Source of the DNA: a virus
Virus record (IMG/VR): IMGVR_UViG_3300038701_000950
Coordinates: 1-35,763 of that record
DNA length: 35,763 nt
Direction: 5' to 3' (one strand)
The notes under the pieces were generated by a model. The model had not been told where the DNA came from and did no database searches. It saw only the letters and a list, made by a program, of their open reading frames with translations. A program made the translations under genes and the position numbers. Positions 25,629 through 32,885 of the stretch are shown here, in pieces (position 1 is the first letter of the stretch; every line of letters starts with the position of its first letter).

Positions 25629-26273
25629 TTAAAGTTCGTCATCATAGTTAACGCTTCTCTTCATCATGCTCTTAAAGGAGTCCATGTCGAACGGAGAGAA
25701 GCTTCCGGGCATTCCATATACCGGCTCGATTGTCCTCTCGGTCTTCTCGAACTCGAAGTCCCCCTCGATTCTCGCTTTGACATAGTCGAGAGCCTCGCGA
25801 CCTTGCTCGATTCGTGAACGCTCCGAAGCAATAGCGGAGAGCTTGGCGTTAATTCTGGAAGTGATGGGGTCGGAGCCTCGCTTGCATTTGACGCGCTTAA
25901 CCGACTTCTTTAGCTTGGCTTCCCGCTTTTCGAGCTGTCGCTCTTTGCGGTTCATCTCAGCGACGCCTTGACGTATTTCGTCGAGGACGTGTTTTGCCAC
26001 GTCCGAAGCTTCCGCGTTAAGGGCGTCTTCGATCATGGCTCCGAGAACTTCGTCGAGTCGGTTTTGCTTGGCCTCGTCAATGTCTCCGTGCAAATCGTAA
26101 AACTCGCGTTTCTCGGAATCAGATAGAACGACGTAAGCGCGGTTAAGCGCCTTGAATTGTTCCTCGTCCCCGCCTTTATCGGGATGGAGTTCTTTCGCGA
26201 AAGCGCGATACGCTTTTTTGATTTCGTCGAGCGTGGCGTCGCTATCGACTCCGAGAGTTTCGTAATGATTCAT
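25629..26273 (-). CDS. J-domain protein (DnaJ-like co-chaperone)
   Basis: The 214-residue protein starts directly with a J domain (1-65): YETLGVDSDATLDEIKKAYRAFAKELHPDKGG, with the HPD motif at 30-32, which stimulates host DnaK. The remainder is a long charged helical region (MNRKERQLEKREAKLKKSVKRVK) with no zinc or substrate-binding DnaJ domain, then an acidic tail. It could recruit host Hsp70 to replication complexes or virion assembly. ATG at 26273 is preferred; the open frame upstream overlaps the zinc-ribbon gene and has no J-domain content. Confidence 0.85.
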   Translation of the reverse strand: MNHYETLGVDSDATLDEIKKAYRAFAKELHPDKGGDEEQFKALNRAYVVLSDSEKREFYDLHGDIDEAKQNRLDEVLGAMIEDALNAEASDVAKHVLDEIRQGVAEMNRKERQLEKREAKLKKSVKRVKCKRGSDPITSRINAKLSAIASERSRIEQGREALDYVKARIEGDFEFEKTERTIEPVYGMPGSFSPFDMDSFKSMMKRSVNYDDEL

Positions 26274-26277
26274 CGTC

Positions 26278-26466
26278 TTAAATTTCTTCGGCTTCCTCTT
26301 GGCAGATAGGGCAGTAAACCGCATCGGCGCGATGGCGCTTGCCGTTCTTGCTGATTCTAACGCGGAGCATCCCGTAAGAGTATTCCTCGTCGCATGACTC
26401 GCAGTAAACCGGGGAGCCGCTTTGCTCGAACTCAATTCGAGTTTGTTTCTTGTTGCCGTCTTCCAT
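26278..26466 (-). CDS. Small zinc-ribbon protein
   Basis: The 62-residue protein has two Cys pairs, YCESC (residues 21-25) and YCPICQ (51-56), about 27 residues apart, as in rubredoxin-like zinc ribbons. It precedes the J-domain gene by only 4 bases and may work with it; separate zinc parts are a known feature of DnaJ proteins, but the link is inference. The ATG directly abuts the second copy of the 28-bp attenuator-like element. Confidence 0.65.
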   Translation of the reverse strand: MEDGNKKQTRIEFEQSGSPVYCESCDEEYSYGMLRVRISKNGKRHRADAVYCPICQEEAEEI

Positions 26467-26494
26467 CGCCCAAAAAGCCCGCGCGAGGCGGGCG
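26467..26494 (-). promoter_or_regulatory. Terminator/attenuator-like leader element, copy 2
   Basis: Exact 28-bp copy of 22606-22633. Stem GCCCGC / GCGGGC at 26477-26493, then TTTTT and GGGCG on the minus strand, with the next base starting the ATG of the zinc-ribbon gene. A terminator so close to a start, with a conserved 3' GGGCG able to pair with the 5' CGCCC, suggests regulated readthrough or translation. Confidence 0.7.
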
Positions 26495-26509
26495 TTAGGT
26501 TAATAAATG

Positions 26510-26824
26510 TTAAAAGCGACTTTCGGCTTCGACGATCTCGGAAAGGTCGGCGGGGTTAGCCTCACCGGAAAGCAAAAACGGAAAGCCCTCTTCGTCGTCG
26601 TATCCTACCCACTCGCAATCGTAAATTTCTCCGTCACACCACTCGAAACGATCAATGAAGGACTGAGACGAGAAGGTCTTAGCGATGAGGTTGAGAGCGT
26701 CGGCCCGGTCTTCAAATTCGTAATACTCGTTAAAAGGAGATGAACCGGAAGTCGCGGAAACGTAGATTTTGGAATCGTCGGAATCGAACCAAGAAGGGGC
26801 GGAAGAATTTTGAACGTATTGCAT
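26510..26824 (-). CDS. Acidic hypothetical protein
   Basis: The 104-residue protein is acidic and aromatic (SWFDSDDSKIYVS, NEYYEFEDRADALNLIAKTF, FEWCDGEIYDCEWVGYDDEEGFPFLL). No family is recognised. The composition resembles small DNA-mimic or inhibitor proteins, but this is weak. It follows the DNA polymerase gene after a TTAAC leader repeat. Confidence 0.55.
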   Translation of the reverse strand: MQYVQNSSAPSWFDSDDSKIYVSATSGSSPFNEYYEFEDRADALNLIAKTFSSQSFIDRFEWCDGEIYDCEWVGYDDEEGFPFLLSGEANPADLSEIVEAESRF

Positions 26825-26872
26825 TTTATTGGCTTTTGGTTTTGAAGCGTTTCTTGCTTCGTTGAAAATAGC

Positions 26873-26919
26873 TTTAACCGATTAACGGATTAACGCAATA
26901 CCTTTTTTCGATTTATTTT
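26873..26919 (-). repeat. TTAAC leader repeat
   Basis: Same element as 22963-22998, including the AT-rich flank AAATCGAAAAAAGGTATTGC on the minus strand. It overlaps the last codons of the DNA polymerase gene and lies about 50 bases upstream of the 26824 start. Confidence 0.8.
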
Positions 26920-28982
26920 TTGAAGCGGTCCGAAAGTTCCACTTTATCGCAAGCGATAGGGAGGCCGGTCGCCCATTCCGGCGCTTGGTTCATGATGTCT
27001 TTAAGCTCCGCCGCGCGTTCATGCGCTACTGCTTCGGGAACGACGACGACGGCTTCGTCATGGACGGTCCAGTTAACGCGAATGTCTGGAATCTTTAGGA
27101 TCTCGATTAGGCGAGTCGCGAAGACTTCCCGCGCGACGTGCTGGACGACGTTCTCGACCAAGAGCCCGCCGTAAATGTTTTTGTGATCGGTCGGAAAGCG
27201 AGAGTCTTTATTTAACCAAGCGTCAATCTTTCGCTTTTTGTATTTCTTCCCGTTCCGGCCCTCCTCTTCCCATCGGTAGACCTCGACGTCGAAGTAACGA
27301 ATCTGCGAGCCGCTCGGAGACGTGTAAAAGAAATGTCCGCCCTCGCATTTGTCCGCCGCGTTTTCCATCTGATGCCAGAAATTAACGACGAGCCCGTTAG
27401 AGCTTCGATAATCTTTAACGCTTGAAATAGCGCTCGGCATCTCTTGGATTTCGTGACGAATAAACGCTTCTTGAATTTCTGGATTTTTAGCGGGATTCTC
27501 TAACGCGCTAAAGAGTTGTTTCTCGGTCAAGATGCGCTCTCCGAATACATACGTTTTACGGTCCCGGTCGATTCTAAGACCGGCCATCGTCCGGGCGACG
27601 GTTACGAACGTATCAGCCCAAGCGCCGTATCCGAGACCGAGAAGACGCGCTTTCGCTAGTGAGTATTGAAGCGGGTTGACTTCTTTAAGCGGTCGAGGAT
27701 CGACGTAACCCATCGAGGCGCGAGCGTGCGACTCGTAAGGCGAGATCCCCTCTCGGCACGCTTGCAAGAAGGCGTGGTCTCCAATGAGCCAATGAAGGAC
27801 GCGCGGCTCGATCTGGTTTAGGTCGGCAATCGCGAAGACGTAACCCGGAGGCGGGCGAAGATGCCCACGAAGCGAGACTCCCTCGACTTCTTGTCGATTG
27901 AGGTTGAGAAGACGAAGTCCTTTTTGAGACTGCCAGCGTTTAGTGTGAGGCGACCCGCAATACTTCATCTCGAAAGGGACGCGCCCGTCTTCCTTTCGTC
28001 GGCGCTCTGATAGAACGGTTAGCGCTTGTGTGATCTGGTTCGCTTGCGTGTATTTGCGGACAAGCTCAATCCAAGGGTATTTATCACCGTGCTTTAAGTG
28101 CCAGTCGTCGGCGTCCTCCGAGGCTTTAGCGATGGACTCGGGCGGAATGATACCTACCTCGTAACAAGCCTTATTGAAAGCCGTTTGAGAGGCCGGAGAA
28201 TACTTATGCCCCCACGGGATTTGATACTGTAAATCTAATTTGTGCTTTTCGAGTTTGGCCATGCTCTCGGCGATTTGCTCGTCGTCTACATAGATTCCAT
28301 CCCATCCTTGATAGCGCGTCATTCGCGAGAGCGTGCGCTCTTGCTCGCTCCACTGGTTAGAGACCTTTAACCATATCCAAAGACAACCGCGCCCGTCCTC
28401 CCCGGCGTAGTCGCGCATCTCTTCGGGAGTCGCGTCGCCGGTCTTCATCTTGTCGCGGACGGTCTTGTCCATCTTCTCGCCGAGTATCGCGTTAGCCGCC
28501 CTTTCGAGCGACCGGCCCGCTTGCAAGAAAGCCGTCATGTCCGCCGTGCATTCCCACGTAGAAGCGCGAGCCGTGGTAACGACTCTTTCGAGTTCGAGAA
28601 GGCGCTTCCATACCAATTCATCGAAAGCCGCGTTATGGGAAAGCCATTTAATCCCGTTAATCGAATCCCACGGAGCCGCGCTCGGGTTTCCGACCCATCG
28701 CCAATAATTGACCCCGTCGAAGTATTCCAGCGCGACGAGGTAGGCGTCGAAAGCGATATTGTAAACGTAGCTCCACGCGGGCATTTTCGCGAGCGAGTAG
28801 GTCGAAGAGTAATACGTCTCGAAGTCAACTGCGACGACGGGCTCGTTACTGACTGGAGGGAAAGAAGGGCCGGGGACTTGACGCCACGCGGTATCATCTT
28901 CGATCTTGCTTCCGCTCGTTTCGTGAGTTGCGAAAAGGAGATTCTGTCCTTGCTCGTCGCATGGCGTGAACGTCTTGCTCAT
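26913..28982 (-). CDS. DNA polymerase, family A (Pol I-like, with 3'-5' exonuclease)
   Basis: The 689-residue protein should replicate the phage genome. Exonuclease motifs: VAVDFETYYS (Asp53/Glu55), HNAAFDELVW (Asp121) and YAGEDGRGC (Asp196 region). Polymerase motifs: A, IADLNQIEPRVL (Asp387); B, SLAKARLLGLGYG (Lys444 region); C, VHDEAVVVV (641-643). No 5'-3' exonuclease domain is present, as in most phage enzymes. Motif B follows motif A closely, as in many short phage polymerases. It starts 6 bases after the 58-residue gene and shares the block with primase and helicase. Confidence 0.95.
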   Translation of the reverse strand: MSKTFTPCDEQGQNLLFATHETSGSKIEDDTAWRQVPGPSFPPVSNEPVVAVDFETYYSSTYSLAKMPAWSYVYNIAFDAYLVALEYFDGVNYWRWVGNPSAAPWDSINGIKWLSHNAAFDELVWKRLLELERVVTTARASTWECTADMTAFLQAGRSLERAANAILGEKMDKTVRDKMKTGDATPEEMRDYAGEDGRGCLWIWLKVSNQWSEQERTLSRMTRYQGWDGIYVDDEQIAESMAKLEKHKLDLQYQIPWGHKYSPASQTAFNKACYEVGIIPPESIAKASEDADDWHLKHGDKYPWIELVRKYTQANQITQALTVLSERRRKEDGRVPFEMKYCGSPHTKRWQSQKGLRLLNLNRQEVEGVSLRGHLRPPPGYVFAIADLNQIEPRVLHWLIGDHAFLQACREGISPYESHARASMGYVDPRPLKEVNPLQYSLAKARLLGLGYGAWADTFVTVARTMAGLRIDRDRKTYVFGERILTEKQLFSALENPAKNPEIQEAFIRHEIQEMPSAISSVKDYRSSNGLVVNFWHQMENAADKCEGGHFFYTSPSGSQIRYFDVEVYRWEEEGRNGKKYKKRKIDAWLNKDSRFPTDHKNIYGGLLVENVVQHVAREVFATRLIEILKIPDIRVNWTVHDEAVVVVPEAVAHERAAELKDIMNQAPEWATGLPIACDKVELSDRFKK

Positions 28983-28988
28983 AACGAA

Positions 28989-29165
28989 TTATTTTTCGCT
29001 CTTAATAATAGAAAGCTTTGTCTCGGCGGACAAGACGAGGACGTCGTTATCGGGAAACGCGCTCCCAAGCGACCCTTTAACGGATTCGATTCGCTCCATA
29101 CTCGAATCGCCTACGACCTCGACGACTATAACGTCTTTTTCTTTTAACTTAATTACGGTTATCAT
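28989..29165 (-). CDS. 58-residue hypothetical protein
   Basis: The frame reads MITVIKLKEKDVIVVEVVGD and then SSMERIESVKGSLGSAFPDNDVLVLSAETKLSIIKSEK, a small alternating beta/alpha pattern. It starts 4 bases after the resolvase stop and ends 6 bases before the polymerase start, filling the gap exactly. The tight packing makes it a likely real gene. No function can be assigned. Confidence 0.6.
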   Translation of the reverse strand: MITVIKLKEKDVIVVEVVGDSSMERIESVKGSLGSAFPDNDVLVLSAETKLSIIKSEK

Positions 29166-29169
29166 TCTA

Positions 29170-29751
29170 TTAAATAAGGTTATCGCTAACGAGCCCGCAG
29201 TCGAGGACGTGGAGCGCGTCGGCTTGGTTATCGTCGAGCGTCCAAGGCGCTCTCTTTGTCGGCTTGTGTGAAACCCATTCTTGACCGGGAAAGCGTTCGA
29301 GCGCGGCGTCGATCATCGCTTGCTTGTCCGAGTTGAGCTTTCCGCATCCGGTGGCGTGCTTCTTAACGGTAGCAATGTGAAACCCTTTAACCGGTATGTC
29401 GTAAATCGAAGCGACTTCGAGCGTCACGACTTTAAAACCGACGGCGACTTGCAGCGTGTTCCCTCCGCTCTTGTTCGACCCGGCGGGCTCCTCGTAATAA
29501 ATCGAGCGTATTCCGTGCGTCTCGATGAGATCGATTAAAAATTGCCTATACTTGTTAAAGCGCAATCCGGGATGGTCGGCGGGCTTGTTCTTGGTCGCGG
29601 CGCTTGGCGTTACGACTTTCATTTCAGCGACTCCAGAGAATAAACTAAAATGACGTCCAGCAATACACCGGTTAGACTTGTTCGTCCTTACCGCGAATCC
29701 GGCCCTCGTAGCGAGATCGAGACCAAGGGCCGGGAGATTTGGCTCGCTCAT
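29170..29751 (-). CDS. RuvC-like Holliday junction resolvase
   Basis: The 193-residue protein fits RuvC/RNase H-fold resolvases that cut branched DNA before packaging. Likely active-site acids: Asp12 in GLDLATRAG, Glu87/88 in SIYYEEPAG, and the Asp173/174/178 cluster in TLDDNQADAL. The segment KGFHIATVKKHATGCGKLNSDKQAM matches the RuvC DNA-binding helix region. It overlaps the preceding nuclease stop by 4 bases. Confidence 0.85.
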   Translation of the reverse strand: MSEPNLPALGLDLATRAGFAVRTNKSNRCIAGRHFSLFSGVAEMKVVTPSAATKNKPADHPGLRFNKYRQFLIDLIETHGIRSIYYEEPAGSNKSGGNTLQVAVGFKVVTLEVASIYDIPVKGFHIATVKKHATGCGKLNSDKQAMIDAALERFPGQEWVSHKPTKRAPWTLDDNQADALHVLDCGLVSDNLI

Positions 29752-31349
29752 TTCTTTTTTGCTGCGGATTTACGAGCGGTCTTCTTAGCGGCTTTTTTCG
29801 CCGGTGCCTTCTTAGCTGCTTTTTTCGCGGCTTTCTTTGCAACCGTCTTCTTTTTAGGTGGTGCCTTTTTCGCGGCTTCATCCCGTTCTTTGACGAGACG
29901 CGCTTCGCGTTGGCGGTAAGTGTTCGGCTTGCGTATCTCGATTCCATTGTGGAGCTTCTTGTTTAAAACCTCCGCTTTGATTTTGAAGGGAACGTCGTTA
30001 TCGGCACGCGACAAAATAAACGCGTCTTCCTCTTCAGTCCACGCGCGGCGCTTACTCGGCGTCTTCGCGGCTTTTGGCTGGACCGCTTCGGCTTGCTCGA
30101 TCTCTTCCGAGAGTCCAGCGACAACCGCTTCTTTCTCGTCCGCGATTCCAGCTTTAACCGGGTCGCTCTCGACGGTTACGTCTTCCGCGTCATCGTTTTC
30201 AAGTTGCGTCGCGAGTTCCGCTTTCTTGGCGTCGCGCTTCGCCTTGGCCTTCTCTTTCTTTTGCTCGTTCTTAGACTCGAAAAGTCTATCGACGTCGATA
30301 AGGTCGTTATTTCCGGCGGGCGTGGTTACGTCATAAGCGAGCTTTAACGGATCGGTCGAAGCAATGTCGGTTATACCGCGAACAAGCGAACGCGTCGGGA
30401 CGTGATCTTGCAAGAGGAGAGGAAACTCGACTCGATGCGGCGCGTAATCGTTTTGAAGCCTCCAGATAGCAGAAACGAAAATGAGCTTATGCCATTCGAT
30501 TTCAAAGTTAACCGGCGTATAAGCTTCGACGTGATAACGGCCCTTTTCCGTCGAGGAGATAAAGACGTTAGCGCCATAAAGACGCTTAACGACCTCGGTT
30601 TCGGTCACGCCGAAGAGCGTCGCGAAATAGGTCGCGCCGTAAGCGACGATTTGCGTCGCTTGGTTGTCGTAGGCTTTAACCTCGACGCCCGCACTCGTCT
30701 TGCGTGTCTTGTAGTCGAGGATACCGATTCCGACGCCCGCTTCCCATAACCTACGAAGTCCGTCGAAATCTCGCGACTTCGCAAGCTCCGGCATTCTTTC
30801 CGCGCCGGGTCCATAGGCGAAGGCGACGTCAAGCGTCCCGGCGAAGCCGTAACGCTGGTTAACGATAATCGTCTCCGTTTCGATGAAGACAAAACCCTTG
30901 CTCTCGATCCATTCGATTACCGGGTTACAATACGCTAAGAGATCGGTCGGGATTAAGGGCCGGACGCCTTGCTCGCTTCGTTGCGCGGCGGGTTTAAAAT
31001 AATGCTCCATTGCGTCGTGGAGTTTTGTTCCGAAATCGGCGGCGGCTTTGACCTCAGAGTTTGCCTCTTCAAGAATTCGGTTAACGAAATACTCGTCGCT
31101 TTCCCCGGCCTTCCTTTGCAGGGTGAGCGCGGCGTTAATGGCTTTCTTGATCTGCCATTTAATCAAACCCGGTTTCGAGAAACTTCCGAGCAACTCGGAG
31201 ACCGAGCAATAAAGCCCGAGCCTTCGAGCGTCCCTTAACGAGGTCGGTCTTTTCCCGTCGCCGTCGGCGCGTGCGATTTCATGAAACGGGACACCGTCGG
31301 CGGTATACCAGTGTTGAGAGCTTATCTGTGGAGCGGTTAAAATAGCCAT
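29748..31349 (-). CDS. PD-(D/E)XK (RecB-type) nuclease fused to SANT/Myb-like domain and H1-like tail
   Basis: A 533-residue protein of three parts. Residues 45-330: a RecB/Cas4-like nuclease with GTKLHDAMEHYF (His111), GTLDVAF (Asp174), ILDYKTRK (Asp212, Lys214) and DNQATQIVAYG (Gln230, Tyr237). Residues about 433-485: RRAWTEEEDAFILSRADNDVPFKIKAEVLNKKL, which reads like a SANT/Myb-type DNA-binding helix bundle. Residues 493-533: Lys/Ala repeats (AKKAAKKAPAKKAAKKT) as in histone H1-like tails, shared with the 33362 gene. Likely a recombination or end-processing exonuclease; the fusion is unusual. Confidence 0.8.
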   Translation of the reverse strand: MAILTAPQISSQHWYTADGVPFHEIARADGDGKRPTSLRDARRLGLYCSVSELLGSFSKPGLIKWQIKKAINAALTLQRKAGESDEYFVNRILEEANSEVKAAADFGTKLHDAMEHYFKPAAQRSEQGVRPLIPTDLLAYCNPVIEWIESKGFVFIETETIIVNQRYGFAGTLDVAFAYGPGAERMPELAKSRDFDGLRRLWEAGVGIGILDYKTRKTSAGVEVKAYDNQATQIVAYGATYFATLFGVTETEVVKRLYGANVFISSTEKGRYHVEAYTPVNFEIEWHKLIFVSAIWRLQNDYAPHRVEFPLLLQDHVPTRSLVRGITDIASTDPLKLAYDVTTPAGNNDLIDVDRLFESKNEQKKEKAKAKRDAKKAELATQLENDDAEDVTVESDPVKAGIADEKEAVVAGLSEEIEQAEAVQPKAAKTPSKRRAWTEEEDAFILSRADNDVPFKIKAEVLNKKLHNGIEIRKPNTYRQREARLVKERDEAAKKAPPKKKTVAKKAAKKAAKKAPAKKAAKKTARKSAAKKK

Positions 31350-31379
31350 TTTGTCAATGAGTGGTTAATTTTTGCACCT

Positions 31380-31414
31380 AAAAACCCGCCGCTCGCTCGG
31401 AAGCAAGGGCGGGT
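31380..31414 (-). terminator. Terminator between the Pro/Ala-tailed protein and the nuclease
   Basis: On the minus strand ACCCGCC / GGCGGGT (31414-31408 with 31390-31384) forms a 7-bp stem with a small inner AGC/GCT-type extension, followed by TTTTTAGG. It lies between the 31438 stop and the nuclease start, so nuclease expression needs readthrough or its own promoter. Confidence 0.75.
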
Positions 31415-31437
31415 GAGTCGCGGCTATGTGAGACGGC

Positions 31438-32412
31438 CTAGAATGGGTTACCGGCGGGCGGTCCTGCTTGGAGCGGCGGAGTTTGCGCTTGCGCGGGTGG
31501 ATCGCTAGAAGGGGATGTCGCAACCGTCGGGGCAATACCAGTCTCCGCAACTGGCAACGTATTCGCTGGCGGCTCCGCAGTCGGGGCAGGTGCGTTTCCC
31601 ACCGGGACGCCCGGCGCTACTTCGGCGGTCTGTGGAACGCTAGAGACAGCGGCGGCTTGTGGCGCTCCTACCGGCGCGGGTGCCGCTTGAGGAGCGGGAG
31701 GCGCGGCTTGCGGCTCAAATCGAGCGCGGAGGTTGGCTTCCGTCAATACCTCTTGACCTTGGTAGTATTGCCCCGGCGCTTGTGGGTGTGGCGTCCACCC
31801 GTAAGGGAAGGCCGGTCCAGCGGTCGCAACCGGCGCGGGTGCCGCTTGAGGAGCGGGAGGCGCGGCTTGCGGTGCCACTTGTGGAACCCCTCCCGCGACG
31901 GGAGCGGCTCCCGTTTGAGGCGCGGAAACGTCATCCGGCGCGGCGGCGGCTACGAGTGCCGCGAATTCGCTCGGGTGTGGGACTTGGTTCGCGAGTTGAG
32001 CCATTACCGGGGCAATGGACATGATCTTAGCGTAAACCTTGCCCGGCGTGTTCGCCGCTTCCTTGTGCGCGATGGTGAGCATACACCCAGCGCTTTCGAG
32101 TTCGCAGTAATCCCAGCCGATTTGCGGTTGAGCCCCGAGCCACTGAGTCAGGAACTTCATGAGGTTAGAGTTGGGAAGACCGGAAATCGTGTATTCGTAA
32201 GTCTGGACGAGATAGAGCGCTCCGGTGGAGAGGTCTTTCAATCCGAAGAGAAACCGAGTAACGTCTCGGCTCTCTTCCTCTTGCGACTGATACTTCGTGC
32301 GAGTGACTCCGAATTGATCTTCGATTTTCAAACATACCGCGAGATATTGACCTTGCGGGGCGAGTGCTTCGATGTCGTAGCCTGTCTTTTGGGTAATGGT
32401 TAATTGTGCCAT
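31438..32412 (-). CDS. Conserved phage replication-block protein with Pro/Ala-rich tail
   Basis: The 324-residue protein has a globular N-terminal part (1-170): YDIEALAPQGQYLAVCLKIEDQFGVTR, TRFLFGLKDL, LYLVQTYEYTISGLPNSNLMKFLTQWLG, GWDYCELESAGCMLTIAHKE. I know this pattern from phage replication regions without a firm function; single-strand DNA binding is possible. Residues 170-324 are low-complexity Pro/Ala/Gln repeats, interrupted by FPYGWTPHPQAPGQYYQGQE at about 205-225, which is more ordered. Two exact 44-bp DNA repeats (31670-31713, 31829-31872) lie in the tail. Confidence 0.6.
   Translation of the reverse strand: MAQLTITQKTGYDIEALAPQGQYLAVCLKIEDQFGVTRTKYQSQEEESRDVTRFLFGLKDLSTGALYLVQTYEYTISGLPNSNLMKFLTQWLGAQPQIGWDYCELESAGCMLTIAHKEAANTPGKVYAKIMSIAPVMAQLANQVPHPSEFAALVAAAAPDDVSAPQTGAAPVAGGVPQVAPQAAPPAPQAAPAPVATAGPAFPYGWTPHPQAPGQYYQGQEVLTEANLRARFEPQAAPPAPQAAPAPVGAPQAAAVSSVPQTAEVAPGVPVGNAPAPTAEPPANTLPVAETGIAPTVATSPSSDPPAQAQTPPLQAGPPAGNPF
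31670..31713 (-). repeat. 44-bp direct repeat, copy 1
   Basis: Exact match to 31829-31872, starting ACCGGCGCGGGTGCCGCTTG on the plus strand. Both copies encode the same Pro/Ala/Gln segment in the tail of the 31438-32412 gene. Spacing is 159 bp, so recombination could remove or add one unit. Confidence 0.85.
31829..31872 (-). repeat. 44-bp direct repeat, copy 2
   Basis: Second exact copy of the 31670-31713 repeat. The encoded segments flank the ordered YGWTPHPQAPGQYYQ stretch, so the repeats could have arisen by in-frame duplication. Confidence 0.85.
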
Positions 32413-32435
32413 CTGATTTATTATTTAGAGATTTT

Positions 32436-32460
32436 CGTTAATTGGTTAATGAGTTAATCG
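32436..32460. repeat. Variant TTAAC element, inverted orientation
   Basis: The plus strand reads CGTTAATTGGTTAATGAGTT and then AATCG, three GTTAAT units spaced 8 bp apart. The same unit appears on the minus strand in the other leader repeats, so this copy is inverted relative to them. It lies between the Nmad1-like gene and the 32412 start. Confidence 0.6.
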
Positions 32461-32882
32461 AGTTCGACTCCCGTTTCTAGAGCGGCCCCGATGAGACCGT
32501 AGTTAGAAGCATCGAGCCAAGAGTCAAGTCGAGACTCGAAATTAGGCGTTTCCGCTTCGGAGCGTTCGAGAAAGCTTTCCGTTCCTTGCGCGTTCCGCTC
32601 TTGTTCGAGTAGTGTTCCGAGTCGAGCCGCTTTGTCGTCGAGACGGATAAGGACACCTTGCTTGCCGTGACGTCGAATCGCGTCTGGCCCGTAGTCCTTT
32701 TGTTTCGCATCGAGTTTGCGGACGTTAGCGATTGCGAGCTTTAAGCAGTGACGCCCGAGCGGGGTCTCGATGTCGAGTAAGTCGGCGAGTTCGTCCGCAA
32801 CTTGCGCGTCCGAGAAATCGCCTTCGCCTCGGAAATCGACGCTAGGCTCGACCGGTCTGGCTTGTGATGGGAGATCGTCCAT
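32454..32882 (-). CDS. Nmad1/DUF1599-like protein (nucleotide-modification-associated)
   Basis: The 142-residue protein has the DUF1599/Nmad1 pattern: KQKDYGPDAIRRHGKQGVLIRLDDKAARLGTLLEQ near the middle and a later LDSWLDASNYGLIGAALE. Family members occur in phages and have been linked by context to modified nucleotides; the reaction is not established. Residues 1-45 are an acidic N-terminal extension. No thymidylate synthase or other clear base-modifying enzyme accompanies it here. Confidence 0.7.
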   Translation of the reverse strand: MDDLPSQARPVEPSVDFRGEGDFSDAQVADELADLLDIETPLGRHCLKLAIANVRKLDAKQKDYGPDAIRRHGKQGVLIRLDDKAARLGTLLEQERNAQGTESFLERSEAETPNFESRLDSWLDASNYGLIGAALETGVELD

Positions 32883-32885
32883 AGC

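Noticed and set aside
26274-26435. Upstream extension of the J-domain frame
   Set aside because: It overlaps the zinc-ribbon gene and encodes Ser/Ala-rich sequence; the J domain begins exactly at the ATG at 26273, 4 bases after the previous stop.
31468-32403. 311-codon plus-strand open frame opposite the Pro/Ala-tailed protein
   Set aside because: Arg/Gly-rich product typical of the antisense of a Pro/Ala repeat; no leader or conserved pattern.
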